From: Intestinibacter bartlettii
GTDB taxonomy: Bacteria; Bacillota; Clostridia; Peptostreptococcales; Peptostreptococcaceae
DNA: 64,000 bases
Reading direction: 5' to 3'
Assembly (NCBI GenBank): GCA_025148965.1
Contig: CP102273.1
Location: 2,356,001-2,420,000, forward strand
The translations under genes were made by a program, and so were the position numbers. The notes under the pieces were generated by a model. The model was given only the letters and a program-made list of their open reading frames with translations, had not been told where the DNA came from and did no database searches. Below are positions 10,029 to 18,967 of the stretch, in pieces (the first letter of the stretch is position 1; every line of letters starts with the position of its first letter).

Positions 10029-11015
10029 CTATTCTTGTGATTCTTCTTTATTATTTATATTTATTTTTATATCGTCATCATCTTTCATAACTTCTTTTAT
10101 TCCTTTAAATGTTCCTAAGAAGTTTACTGCATCTGATGGCAATACAAGTTTTGTTGATTTTCCTTGGGCAACTTTTTCAAGTGCTTCCATAGATTTAAGT
10201 GCTAACATATTATCATCTATGTCTGCATCTTTCATAGCTTTGAATACTTGTTCAATTACTACAGATTCCCCTTCTGCTTTTGCTTTTGCAACTTCTCTTA
10301 TAGATTCTGCATCCCCTTGAGCTTTAAGTATTCTAGATTGTTTATCACCTTCAGCTTCTCTTATCATAGCTTCTTTTTTCGCTTCTGCTCTAAGTATCGC
10401 CGATTGTTTTTCACCCTCTGCTCTTAATATAGAAGATTGTTTTTCACCTTCTGCTTGAAGGATAGATTCTCTTCTTTCACGTTCAGCACGCATTTGTTTT
10501 TCCATAGCAACTTGTATATCATGAGGTGGCATTATATTTTTAAGTTCAACTCTGTTTACTTTTATACCCCATTTATCAGTTGCCTCATCTAGTATAGCTC
10601 TCATTTTTGTATTGATTACATCTCTAGATGTTAGCGTTGCATCTAAATCCAATTCACCTATAATATTTCTAAGTGTAGTCGCAGTTAAATTTTCTATAGC
10701 TGCATTTGGATTTGCTATTTCAAACACAAATCTTATTGGATCTGTTACTTGATAATAAACTACTGTATCTATTTGCATTGTAACATTATCCTTTGTTATA
10801 ACTGGTTGTGGTGGGAAATCTTCCACTCTTTCTTTTAAGTCAATTCTATAAGATAAAGTATCTATAAAAGGAACTAAAAAATGTACCCCTGTATCAGCTT
10901 TCTTATGGAATTTACCTAATCTCATTATAATCCCCACTGTTGATTGTTGGATTACTTTAACACATTTAATACTCATTATGACTACGATTATAATTAATAT
11001 TATAATAACTGGCAT
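10029..11015 (-). CDS. SPFH/stomatin-like membrane protein (QmcA/paraslipin type)
   Basis: A single N-terminal membrane segment (residues 2-15, MPVIIILIIIVVIMS) is followed by a band-7 SPFH domain (VKVIQQSTVGIIMRLGKFHKKADTGVHF, VITKDNVTMQIDTVVYYQV). A long charged coiled coil then carries repeated QxxILRAEGEK units (about residues 175-245). These proteins form membrane-associated cages or lipid-domain scaffolds and are commonly encoded with NfeD, as here, where the NfeD gene ends 13 bases upstream. Start ATG 11015 has AAGGAGG. The physiological role is not defined by sequence. Confidence 0.93.
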   Translation of the reverse strand: MPVIIILIIIVVIMSIKCVKVIQQSTVGIIMRLGKFHKKADTGVHFLVPFIDTLSYRIDLKERVEDFPPQPVITKDNVTMQIDTVVYYQVTDPIRFVFEIANPNAAIENLTATTLRNIIGELDLDATLTSRDVINTKMRAILDEATDKWGIKVNRVELKNIMPPHDIQVAMEKQMRAERERRESILQAEGEKQSSILRAEGEKQSAILRAEAKKEAMIREAEGDKQSRILKAQGDAESIREVAKAKAEGESVVIEQVFKAMKDADIDDNMLALKSMEALEKVAQGKSTKLVLPSDAVNFLGTFKGIKEVMKDDDDIKININNKEESQE

Positions 11016-11028
11016 ATAAAGTACCTCC

Positions 11029-11547
11029 TTATTTACTTGTTTTTATTTTAATGTCTATTTCTTTGCTAATTGAATCTTTGTTTTCTTTTATAGGTTCGCC
11101 TTCTAAAAGTTCTTCGCTTACTTCTTTTACAATAAGTTTTACTCCCTCGATTGCGACAACTTCAACAAGTTTTCCAGCTTCAATTCTTGTTTCATCTTTA
11201 GACATTGCTGTCCATTCTTCCCCGTTTAGTTTTGCAACACCTGTTTCATATGGTTCAATAGTTTGAGTTACAATAGCCTTTTGTGAGATTATTCCTTGTA
11301 AATTAGTATTGTATTTTACATCTTTATCCCTATCGACTAAATACTTAGTTGCTATAACTAAAAGTATTATAGAGACAACAGCAAATATTATAACTTGCCA
11401 TAAAATACTTTCGATAAATATACTTAAGAACATCACCAACAAGGCACCAATACTAAACCAAATCAAAGTCAGGCTTGTAGTCATCAATTCCCCAACACCG
11501 AAGATAATTGCCACTATAAACCAAAACGTTCCTATGCTAATACTCAT
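11029..11547 (-). CDS. NfeD-family membrane protein
   Basis: Short NfeD protein (172 aa) with four closely spaced hydrophobic helices (about residues 5-70) and a C-terminal OB-fold (GIISQKAIVTQTIEPYETGVAKLNGEEWTA...). It lacks the protease domain of long NfeD forms. It is the usual partner of SPFH/stomatin proteins, and the two genes form an operon. I chose the ATG at 11547 over the one at 11553 because GAGGAG lies six bases upstream of the former and abuts the latter. Confidence 0.9.
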   Translation of the reverse strand: MSISIGTFWFIVAIIFGVGELMTTSLTLIWFSIGALLVMFLSIFIESILWQVIIFAVVSIILLVIATKYLVDRDKDVKYNTNLQGIISQKAIVTQTIEPYETGVAKLNGEEWTAMSKDETRIEAGKLVEVVAIEGVKLIVKEVSEELLEGEPIKENKDSISKEIDIKIKTSK

Positions 11548-11644
11548 AAGCATCTCCTCATCTCTTTATAAAATATCCTCATTTACTAAATTATACCATT
11601 ATATACATTTGTAGATAGTTACAAACTAGTATCAACAATTAAAA

Positions 11645-13141
11645 TTATTTTACAAATTCTTTCATAACAAATGGAATCTGTGCAATTACATCACTTGCAT
11701 TGACTGTATATAAATTTTTTGATAGATTTTCTCCAATATATCCATGTATATATGCCCCACAAACTGCTGACATAAGGTTTGTCATTCCTTGGCCAGCAAA
11801 TGATGTAATAATTCCAAGCAGTGTATCTCCCATTCCTCCGTTTGCCATTGATGAATTTCCAGTTGGATTTATATATGTATAATTTCCATCTGTTATTACT
11901 GTTTCATAACCTTTTAATAGAACTATCATTTTGTATTTTTGTGCAAATTCTTTTGCAACATCTACCTTATTATCTCTTATATGACTTATAGAATAGCCTG
12001 TCAATCTCGCCATCTCTCCCAAATGTGGAGTTATTATTATTCTGTTTGGATGTTTTTCTAATAAGTCTTTTTTATTTTTTAAGCAATTCAACCCATCTGC
12101 ATCGATTACAACTGGACATTTAGAATTTTCTAATACATATTTTAATTTAGTATATGTGTCTTCAGTATCTCCCATTCCACATCCAAATCCAATTGCATCA
12201 CATTCTGAAATAAGTTTTTTTACCTTTTCTTTGTTTTGTATATCCAAGGTCATCGCTTCACATAATTTCGTGCTCAATATATCTTGGACGTATTTTTCGC
12301 ATACTAAAGTTGTAAGTCCACTTCCACATTTTACTGCAGATTGAGTTGATATATATGCAGCTCCCGTAAATCCTCTACTTCCTGCAAAAAGTGCTACTTT
12401 TCCAAAATCACTTTTAAATGAAAATTTATTTTTTTCTTTTATATTGTTTTTAACTAAATCCAAATTTGTTATATATTCCCTGTCATCGTATTTTTCTAAA
12501 ATATATTCTGGAATTCCAATATGTTCGACTATAACCTCTCCGATATATTGTTTTACATCGTATTTCAAAAATCCCCTTTTATAAAATTCAAATGATATTG
12601 TTTTATCTGCATCTATACAAATTCCTAAAACATCCCCATTTGTAGCATTTATCCCTGATGGAACATCTATTGAATATGTTTTATTTTTATTTTGATTTAT
12701 TATATCTATTACGTTATAAAAAATCCCTTTTATCTCTCTTTCAAGACCTGTTCCAAATATGCAATCTACTACTATATCAGATTTTTTAACACTGCATTTT
12801 AGATATTCTAAATTCTCTTCATCTACAATATTTGTAGATATATTCATAGCTTTTAGTATATTGTAGTTTATCTTTGAACATTCGCTCATTTTCTCAATTT
12901 TACCTACAATAAATACTTCTACCTCTTTTCCATGAGCAGTCAACTGTCTTGCAAGCCCTAGTCCGTCGCCACCGTTATTTCCAACTCCGCTGACTATAAC
13001 ATATCTTTGATTATTTTCTATGTCCATATGTTTAAATGCCGAAAGCACAGCATTTTCCATCATAACTATAAGTGGTATTTTATATTCATTTACACAGGCA
13101 CTATCTAATATTTTTGTACTATTTGATGTCCCTATTCTCAT
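11645..13141 (-). CDS. nnr: Bifunctional NAD(P)H-hydrate epimerase / ADP-dependent NAD(P)HX dehydratase
   Basis: Repairs hydrated NAD(P)H. The N-terminal YjeF_N epimerase domain (about residues 1-210) shows VSGVGNNGGDGLGLARQL and DVPSGINATNGD. The C-terminal ribokinase-like dehydratase domain (about 230-498) shows DADGLNCL, TPHLGEMARLTG and NPTGNSSMANGGMGDTLLGII. Length matches bacterial fusions. Start ATG 13141 is preferred because AAAAGGAGGGG ends six bases upstream; the longer in-frame ATG at 13162 would put this binding site inside the protein. Confidence 0.95.
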   Translation of the reverse strand: MRIGTSNSTKILDSACVNEYKIPLIVMMENAVLSAFKHMDIENNQRYVIVSGVGNNGGDGLGLARQLTAHGKEVEVFIVGKIEKMSECSKINYNILKAMNISTNIVDEENLEYLKCSVKKSDIVVDCIFGTGLEREIKGIFYNVIDIINQNKNKTYSIDVPSGINATNGDVLGICIDADKTISFEFYKRGFLKYDVKQYIGEVIVEHIGIPEYILEKYDDREYITNLDLVKNNIKEKNKFSFKSDFGKVALFAGSRGFTGAAYISTQSAVKCGSGLTTLVCEKYVQDILSTKLCEAMTLDIQNKEKVKKLISECDAIGFGCGMGDTEDTYTKLKYVLENSKCPVVIDADGLNCLKNKKDLLEKHPNRIIITPHLGEMARLTGYSISHIRDNKVDVAKEFAQKYKMIVLLKGYETVITDGNYTYINPTGNSSMANGGMGDTLLGIITSFAGQGMTNLMSAVCGAYIHGYIGENLSKNLYTVNASDVIAQIPFVMKEFVK

Positions 13142-13220
13142 TTTAACCCCTCCTTTTAACAAATTACTCTTAACTCATTTATATAGTATTTTGCATCTAA
13201 TCGCAAATTTTAAACAAAAT

Positions 13221-13256
13221 AAAAGAGCCAAACAGATTTAACTGCTCAGCTCTTTT
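13221..13256 (-). terminator. Intrinsic terminator after the NifU-like gene
   Basis: AAAAGAGC (13221-13228) pairs with GCTCTTTT (13249-13256), with an inner AGCAG/CTGTT pairing. On the minus strand the stem is followed by TTTTATTTT. Confidence 0.8.
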
Positions 13257-13262
13257 TGGATA

Positions 13263-13484
13263 TTAAACCCCAACTACTCTAGTTACACCAGGTACTTCTT
13301 TTACTAATAAGTTTTCTATAACAGCTTTTAATGTCATAGTAGCCCCTGGACAACCTGAGCAAGCTCCTTTTAATCTAACTAGTACTACACCGTCATCGCT
13401 AACTTCTACTAATTCAACGTCCCCACCGTCTCTTTGTAATACTGGTCTAACTTTATCTAATACTGCCGCAACTTGTTCTTTCAT
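13263..13484 (-). CDS. NifU-like C-terminal (Nfu) domain protein
   Basis: A 73-aa stand-alone Nfu domain. [17 protein letters not shown] opens the fold and the [11 protein letters not shown] motif supplies the CxxC that carries a transferable [4Fe-4S] cluster. Such proteins act as late Fe-S carriers, which fits the many Fe-S proteins in this window (ThiC, HCP, ferredoxins). Monocistronic between a terminator and its own start; ATG 13484 follows AAAGGGG. Confidence 0.93.
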   Translation of the reverse strand: MKEQVAAVLDKVRPVLQRDGGDVELVEVSDDGVVLVRLKGACSGCPGATMTLKAVIENLLVKEVPGVTRVVGV

Positions 13485-13657
13485 TTCATTGCACCCCTTT
13501 TTATATTTTGTCTATCTAAATTATACACTAATGACTCAATATTCTCTACCATTTATTTTCTTTTAGGTATTACTTTTACTTTTTTAACTATTTTATACAT
13601 TAAAAATATTGTATAATATGCTTTGTACAAAAAAATAAATTTTTAGGGAGATAAATC

Positions 13658-14269
13658 ATGAAAAAGAAATTATTTAGCATTATGCTAGCCGCAGTTATTA
13701 TGGTTTCTATGGTTGGATGTAGTTCATCTAAACCAGAAAATACTGTAAATGAATTTTTAAAGAACTCAAAAAACTTTGATTTAGCAGCTATGAATGAGAA
13801 TATTAGTCCTGATTCACAAAGTGATTCTGATGTAGTAGAAGCTGTTGAAGATAATGAAGACTTAAAACCATATTTAAAATTCTTCAAAAAGAATGCACAA
13901 AAAATGACTTACACTATAAAAGAGACAAATATCGATGAAGATGAGGCTAACGTAACAGTAGATTTTAAATATGTCGATAGTAGTGATGCTCTTAATGCTG
14001 CATTTACTGAATTATTAAAAGTTGCATTTACTCAAGCATTCTCAGGAAATGAAATGAGTGATGAAGAAATAGAAAAGTTAATTACTGATACCTTAACTGA
14101 GTATGAATCAGAAAATAGTGATAAATTTGCTGAAAAAACATTAGATTTATACTGTATAAAAGTCGATAATAAATGGTACATCGATGATTTTGATGAAGAG
14201 TTCTTCGATGTTTTACTATGTAACTATATATCAAGTTTAGAAAATTTAGATAATGCATTAGATTTTTAA
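13658..14269 (+). CDS. Lipoprotein with DUF4878-like domain
   Basis: The N-terminus is a lipoprotein signal: MKKK, a hydrophobic core, then lipobox MVGC with Cys21. The mature part is acidic (NTVNEFLKNSKNFDLAAMNENI..., SDSDVVEAVEDNEDLKPYLKF) and resembles the small NTF2-like/DUF4878 domain of Firmicute surface lipoproteins. Function unknown. Start ATG 13658 has AGGGAG; a TATAAT hexamer lies at 13612-13617 without a clear -35. It is followed directly by a strong terminator, so it is monocistronic. Confidence 0.85.
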   Translation: MKKKLFSIMLAAVIMVSMVGCSSSKPENTVNEFLKNSKNFDLAAMNENISPDSQSDSDVVEAVEDNEDLKPYLKFFKKNAQKMTYTIKETNIDEDEANVTVDFKYVDSSDALNAAFTELLKVAFTQAFSGNEMSDEEIEKLITDTLTEYESENSDKFAEKTLDLYCIKVDNKWYIDDFDEEFFDVLLCNYISSLENLDNALDF

Positions 14270-14276
14270 CATAAAT

Positions 14277-14310
14277 AAGGATGCCTATTAAATAGGCATT
14301 CTTATTTTTT
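14277..14310 (+). terminator. Intrinsic terminator after lipoprotein gene
   Basis: AAGGATGCCTATT pairs with AATAGGCATTCTT, immediately followed by ATTTTTTT on the plus strand. Confidence 0.88.
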
Positions 14311-14402
14311 TAATTAATAATATAAATTTTCAAAGAATATACTTCTAGTAAGCAATATAAATTTTATATACTTATTGCTAATAAGTTAGAAGGGGGAATT
14401 TT

Positions 14403-15290
14403 ATGTTATTTAAAGGATCTGCAGTCGCTTTAGTAACACCTTTTACAAGAGAAAATACAGTAAATTACAATAAGTTAGAAGAATTGGTTGAATTTCATAT
14501 AAAAAATGGTACTGATGCTATAGTTGTTTGTGGTACTACTGGTGAAGCGAGTACATTAAGCGATAGAGAGCATATTGCTACTATAAAATGTGTTATCGAC
14601 ACTGTGAACAAGAGAATACCTGTAATTGCGGGAACTGGTGGGAATGATACTGAACATTCTATTTTACTTAGCAAAATAGCTGAAAATTTTGGTGTTGATG
14701 GACTTTTAATTATTAATCCTTATTACAATAAAGGTAATAAAACTGGTATAAAAGCTCACTTTACTAAAATTGCACAGAGTGTTGATACTCCAATAATAAT
14801 CTATAATGTTCCATCTAGAACTGGTGTTAATTTATCACCTAATTTAATCGCTGAATTATCCTATAGTGAACAAAATATTGTCGGCGTTAAAGAAGCAAGT
14901 GGTGATATGACGCAAGTAGCTGAAATTGCAAGATTAGTAAATGATGATTTTGCTATATATTCAGGAAATGATGACTCTACCCTACCTCTTTTATCTTTAG
15001 GTGGTGTCGGTGTAATTTCAGTATTAGCTAATATTTGTCCAAAAGAAAGTCATGATTTAGTTTATAGTTTCTTATCTGGAGATATTGAACTTTCTCGAAA
15101 ACTTCAACTGGATTTAAAACCTCTTATAGATGCTTTATTCACAGAGGTCAATCCTGTTCCTGTAAAAACTGCTATGAATCTTTTAGGTATGGATGTTGGA
15201 AGTTTAAGACTTCCACTTGGTCATATGGAAGCAAAAAATATAGATATTTTGAAAAAAGAACTTAAAAATGCTGGCCTTGAATTGAAATAG
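14403..15290 (+). CDS. dapA: 4-hydroxy-tetrahydrodipicolinate synthase
   Basis: Condenses aspartate semialdehyde with pyruvate, first step of the DAP/lysine branch. The TIM barrel shows GTTGEASTL (Thr pair), IIYNVPSRTGVNL (catalytic Tyr region) and VGVKEASGD with the Schiff-base lysine near residue 162. The 295-aa length is typical. Start ATG 14403 has AGAAGGGGG upstream. It stands alone between terminators rather than in a lysine operon. The upstream AT-rich repeat AGCAATATAAA/TATTGCT (14352-14384) could form a hairpin, but no lysine riboswitch core is visible. Confidence 0.97.
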   Translation: MLFKGSAVALVTPFTRENTVNYNKLEELVEFHIKNGTDAIVVCGTTGEASTLSDREHIATIKCVIDTVNKRIPVIAGTGGNDTEHSILLSKIAENFGVDGLLIINPYYNKGNKTGIKAHFTKIAQSVDTPIIIYNVPSRTGVNLSPNLIAELSYSEQNIVGVKEASGDMTQVAEIARLVNDDFAIYSGNDDSTLPLLSLGGVGVISVLANICPKESHDLVYSFLSGDIELSRKLQLDLKPLIDALFTEVNPVPVKTAMNLLGMDVGSLRLPLGHMEAKNIDILKKELKNAGLELK

Positions 15291-15330
15291 CTAATCTCCT
15301 ATAAATACAGTATAGTTTTTTATTAAAAAC

Positions 15331-15370
15331 AAAACCTCTCACTTTGTGTTCAAATTATGAGAGGTTTTAT
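15331..15370. terminator. Bidirectional terminator between dapA and ABC permease
   Basis: AAAACCTCTCA (15331-15341) and TGAGAGGTTTT (15358-15368) form an 11-bp stem with a U-run on either strand, serving dapA (+) and the ABC operon (-). Confidence 0.88.
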
Positions 15371-15478
15371 TTATATATTTTACTTGTATTATGTTTATTC
15401 CTTCTTTTTTTCAATTGATACAATATTATTTTTAAAAATCTATATAAAACTTTAGTAATATACTTAATTTATTTATAA

Positions 15479-16243
15479 TTAAAACTCTCTTTTGCAAAAT
15501 ACCAAAATACTTGAAATAACAAATAATACACTTGCCCCTAATGTAATCCAAAGTGATTTTAAAACTTCTGAAATCTCAACATCACCTTTTAATATATCCA
15601 TATTTATATTTATAAGTTGAATTGGGTTATAATCTTGAACTTTAGGTATAATATTTAAAATTAAAAGTCCTCCTACTATAACTCCACAAAATAGCATTGA
15701 ACCATAAGAAGTTTTAAATAAAATTCCGCCCAAAATTATTGCACTTATTAAAAATACTCCAAATACCCATACAAGAGTCAAAGAAAATAACAGATTTTCA
15801 ACCTGTGTATCTTTCCAAAATAGCATCGAATATAAAAATGTAACTAATGCAGATAAGAAATAAGCAAGTGTCCAAACTAATGTTGATGATGTGAATTTTG
15901 ATAAAACTACAGTTTTTCTAGATAGCCCTTTTGTAAGCATGTTGATTAGGGTTCCTTTTGACAATTCATTTGAAATTAATCCGCTAAATATTATAACTAG
16001 TACAATAAGTCCCATTTGCGTAGTATTTTTAAAAAATTGTGACCATGAATCAAAGATAGTCGGTTCTGGTAGACTTATTTTTATTCCCTCTTCCATTAAT
16101 AATTCCATTAAATCTGGTGTGAATTTTGCAACAACTGGATTCATAAAACCAAATATTAAAAATACAGTCACAAGCAAAAGTAATTTATATGTCTTAGTGA
16201 ATTCAAAGAGTTCCTTCTTTGTAAATGCTAAATACGCTCTCAT
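15479..16243 (-). CDS. ABC-2 type transporter permease
   Basis: A 254-aa integral membrane protein with about six hydrophobic helices and the ABC-2 pattern FSGLISNELSKGTLINMLTKGLSRKTVVLSKF between helices 2 and 3. It partners the ATPase encoded just upstream; the genes overlap by four bases (16240-16243), and GGAGG of its binding site lies in the end of the ATPase gene. Substrate unknown; the XRE regulator in the same operon suggests an inducible exporter or stress function. Confidence 0.88.
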   Translation of the reverse strand: MRAYLAFTKKELFEFTKTYKLLLLVTVFLIFGFMNPVVAKFTPDLMELLMEEGIKISLPEPTIFDSWSQFFKNTTQMGLIVLVIIFSGLISNELSKGTLINMLTKGLSRKTVVLSKFTSSTLVWTLAYFLSALVTFLYSMLFWKDTQVENLLFSLTLVWVFGVFLISAIILGGILFKTSYGSMLFCGVIVGGLLILNIIPKVQDYNPIQLININMDILKGDVEISEVLKSLWITLGASVLFVISSILVFCKREF

Positions 16244-17160
16244 TTTATTGCCTCCATAAATAATCTTTCTAGTGTAGGTTCTTGAATTTTTATATATATT
16301 GGATATAAATTCTGATTTATCAGACCTTGCATAACATCTCTTTGAACTTTTTCTATATTATTTGAATGAAGATAAATTGTATTTTCAGATTTTTGCATTT
16401 CATATATATTAGGATTATCCCTAACTATATTTAAAAATTGTATAAAATCTTCTTTATTTTTCATACATATTTCTAAACAATCCACCATATGTTCTGCTTT
16501 AATTTGTGACAGTGTACCATTTAATGTTATTTTACCATCTCTAAGTATTGCAATTTCGTCGCATATTCTCTCAACATCAGATAGTATATGTGTTGAAAAT
16601 ATGACTGTAGTTCTTTCTTTTACTTTTAATAAAATATCTAAGATTTCTTTTCGTCCGATTGGATCTAATGCTGATGTCGGTTCGTCACATATAAGAAGTT
16701 TCGGTTCGTTTAAAAGTGCCTGTGCAATCCCAAGTCTTTGTTTCATCCCTCTTGAAAACTTTGATATTTTTCGTTTTTTATAATCACTAATACCTACAAG
16801 TTCTAATAATTCTTCACTCTTTTTCTTTATATCGTCCTTTTTCATATTTGTAATTTCGCCACATAATTTTAGATATTCAAGTGGGGTCATATATCCGTAG
16901 TATTTTGGAACATCTGGAAGATATCCTATAAACTTATTTGTTTTTGTTTCACCAAACTTGACTTCTTCTCCACAAACTTTTATAACTCCACTGTCTTGTT
17001 TCAAAAACCCAAGTATCATCTTCATCGTAGTCGTTTTTCCAGCTCCATTTTCTCCAATAAATCCAAAGATTGTATTCTCTTTTACTTCCAAATCGAGTCC
17101 ATTTATTATGTTGTTTTGGCCAAATTTTTTATACAATCCTTGAATTTGTAGTATACTCAT
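16240..17160 (-). CDS. ABC transporter ATP-binding protein
   Basis: Canonical ABC ATPase: Walker A GENGAGKTT (about residues 36-44), signature FSRGMKQRLGIAQAL, Walker B LLICDEPTSALDP and the H-loop in VIFSTHILSDVERICDE. About 80 C-terminal residues beyond the core are common in bacitracin/Na+ export type ATPases (COG1131). Its start ATG shares a base with the stop of the upstream 63-aa gene, showing tight operon organisation. Confidence 0.93.
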   Translation of the reverse strand: MSILQIQGLYKKFGQNNIINGLDLEVKENTIFGFIGENGAGKTTTMKMILGFLKQDSGVIKVCGEEVKFGETKTNKFIGYLPDVPKYYGYMTPLEYLKLCGEITNMKKDDIKKKSEELLELVGISDYKKRKISKFSRGMKQRLGIAQALLNEPKLLICDEPTSALDPIGRKEILDILLKVKERTTVIFSTHILSDVERICDEIAILRDGKITLNGTLSQIKAEHMVDCLEICMKNKEDFIQFLNIVRDNPNIYEMQKSENTIYLHSNNIEKVQRDVMQGLINQNLYPIYIKIQEPTLERLFMEAIK

Positions 17161-17351
17161 TATTCCTCACCTCTACCGAATATAAAATAGAATATCGGTC
17201 CTATAATTTGAATGAATAAAACTACTAATATCCATATAAACTTGTTCCCAAATCTGTAGTTTGGATGTTTTATAACATGTATTAATGCAGTTATCGCAAG
17301 TATAAATTCCAATATAATAACTGGTAATAATAAAGCTAATTGATTATCCAT
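17160..17351 (-). CDS. Small PLDc_N-domain membrane protein
   Basis: A 63-aa protein with two membrane helices and the PLDc_N pattern: ALIHVIKHPNYRFGNKFIWILV followed by QIIGPIFYFIFGRGE. This domain normally precedes cardiolipin synthase catalytic domains but is also found alone beside ABC exporters, as here. It starts at ATG 17351 after GGAGGTAAGGAT and overlaps the ATPase start by one base. A regulatory or accessory membrane subunit is inferred. Confidence 0.85.
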   Translation of the reverse strand: MDNQLALLLPVIILEFILAITALIHVIKHPNYRFGNKFIWILVVLFIQIIGPIFYFIFGRGEE

Positions 17352-17366
17352 ATCCTTACCTCCTAT

Positions 17367-18461
17367 TTAATTACTTTCTAATGCGAGTATACATGATTTA
17401 AATTTGTATTCATCTTTTAATTCAACAAATGCTGGATTATCTTTTATTGCACTTGTAGCACTTTGTTTTATTAACTTTTGACTTCTCGGAGCATTTACAC
17501 CTAAATCTAATTCTTCTAACCATTTATCAATCTTATCGAAGAATTTATCACCCCTAAGCTCAAAATTGTATATATGTTTTATACATACATCTGTATATTT
17601 TTGTATTAACTCCAACGCCTTTTCATTCTGTTTATGAGTTGCATATGCTTGGGCTGTTGCAAGATATAAGTTTACTGCAACATTTGGATGAATTTCATCT
17701 AATTTGAACAATTCACATATTCCAAGACCTCTTTTAAAACATTCTTCAACTACATCTAAATTATTTATATTTAGCATAATTTGTTGCGCTATATTTCCCA
17801 CCATCCCAATAAGATGTTGATACATACAAATTTGAGTTATCTCACTAGCTTTGTTTATATTTCCTAATAATTGAAAACTCATGCTTATAAGCTCGGCATC
17901 TTGGCTAAATACTTTTACATCCTCACCCAATATTTCTAAAACTTCAGATGGTTTATTAGCCATAATTAAAGAAAGTGATTCTAAACTTATTGCCTCCTTT
18001 ATTAATTGAGGGTTATCGCTCTCTTCTCTTATTCTTATACATAATTCTCTTGCTCTGTTTAGAATTTCATCTTTATTTTCAAATAATATATAGTGGTTTA
18101 AATATATCACTACCATTTGTTTTAAAAATTCAAAACAAGAATAATATTTCTTTATATACTCCTCACATTTTTTCAAAACCTCATTGGAATCGTTTTGTGC
18201 AAATTCTTGTGCTAATTCAAAATAAATCTTTTGGATATCTTCTTTTATAAGCTGTGGCTCATATCCCATAAGTTCATCTAAAGATATGTTAAATAAAGTT
18301 GCCAATTGTGGAAGTAACATAATATCTGGATATGTTATACTATTTTCCCATTTTGAAACTGATGATTTTGATACACCTATATAACTCGCAAGTTCATCTT
18401 GCGTAATTCCTTTGCTTCGTCTAAATTTTGTTATATTTTTTCCTATATTAATTTCATTCAT
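17367..18461 (-). CDS. XRE-family transcriptional regulator with TPR-like C-domain
   Basis: N-terminal helix-turn-helix (residues ~4-60): NITKFRRSKGITQDELASYIGVSKSSVSKWENS. A ~300-residue helical region with repeated short helices resembles TPR-type sensor domains of RNPP-like regulators. It heads the operon with the PLDc_N protein and ABC transporter and probably controls it. ATG 18461 is chosen (AGAGGTGG upstream) over a GTG nine bases earlier, which would overlap the binding site. Confidence 0.88.
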   Translation of the reverse strand: MNEINIGKNITKFRRSKGITQDELASYIGVSKSSVSKWENSITYPDIMLLPQLATLFNISLDELMGYEPQLIKEDIQKIYFELAQEFAQNDSNEVLKKCEEYIKKYYSCFEFLKQMVVIYLNHYILFENKDEILNRARELCIRIREESDNPQLIKEAISLESLSLIMANKPSEVLEILGEDVKVFSQDAELISMSFQLLGNINKASEITQICMYQHLIGMVGNIAQQIMLNINNLDVVEECFKRGLGICELFKLDEIHPNVAVNLYLATAQAYATHKQNEKALELIQKYTDVCIKHIYNFELRGDKFFDKIDKWLEELDLGVNAPRSQKLIKQSATSAIKDNPAFVELKDEYKFKSCILALESN

Positions 18462-18682
18462 ATTCTCCACCTCTCTTTATACTTAAATTATATGTTCTAA
18501 GTCGGACTTCAACAATGGAGTCAAAAGCTACTTTTGTAAAAAAAGTTTCTCAAACTGAAACTTTATATCCATCATTTTATCCACAATATAATATAACTAT
18601 ATTATTTATTAAACTCATATTTATAATATTTTATATTGAATTTTACTTTTCCATATGTTACCATAGAATTATAATTGAAATA

Positions 18683-18760
18683 TATACAGGGGAGCTTTTG
18701 CTGAGACTGAATTTTTTCTAAACCCTCAGAACCTACCGGATAATGCCGATAAGGGAGTTT
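18683..18760 (+). promoter_or_regulatory. TPP riboswitch (THI element)
   Basis: Conserved core motifs are all present: ACAGGGGAGC, GCTGAGACTGAA, ACCCTCAGAACCT, and CCGGATAATGCCGATAAGGGAG. It lies about 210 bases upstream of thiC in the sense orientation and is followed by a terminator hairpin, so thiamine diphosphate should shut off thiC by premature termination. Confidence 0.95.
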
Positions 18761-18795
18761 ATATTATTGTATCAGCATACATTAATTTGAATCTT

Positions 18796-18823
18796 AATCG
18801 TACATTATTTGTACGATTTTTTT
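18796..18823 (+). terminator. Riboswitch-controlled terminator in the thiC leader
   Basis: AATCGTAC (18796-18803) and GTACGATT (18811-18818) form an 8-bp stem followed by a run of T. It sits between the TPP aptamer and thiC, where the expression platform is expected. Confidence 0.85.
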
Positions 18824-18967
18824 ATACAAAATTTCTACAATAATTTATTAAAATAAAATCACTTCCCAAGGAAATCTCCACCTATATAAGTTTTCAATAT
18901 TTAAATTTAACTAGTTAAAAATACTTGCAAGTAATTATATTTTAAATCTAAATTAAGGAGAGAAAAT

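Noticed and set aside
13600-13887. 95-aa minus-strand frame opposite the lipoprotein gene
   Set aside because: Antisense to a gene with a good signal peptide, binding site and terminator; composition is that of a shadow frame.
14340-14400. Possible lysine riboswitch before dapA
   Set aside because: The gap is only about 130 bases and shows no conserved lysine-element motifs; only a simple AT-rich hairpin is visible.
18515-18721. 68-aa open frame upstream of thiC
   Set aside because: It runs into the TPP riboswitch core and has no binding site; the conserved RNA explains this region.
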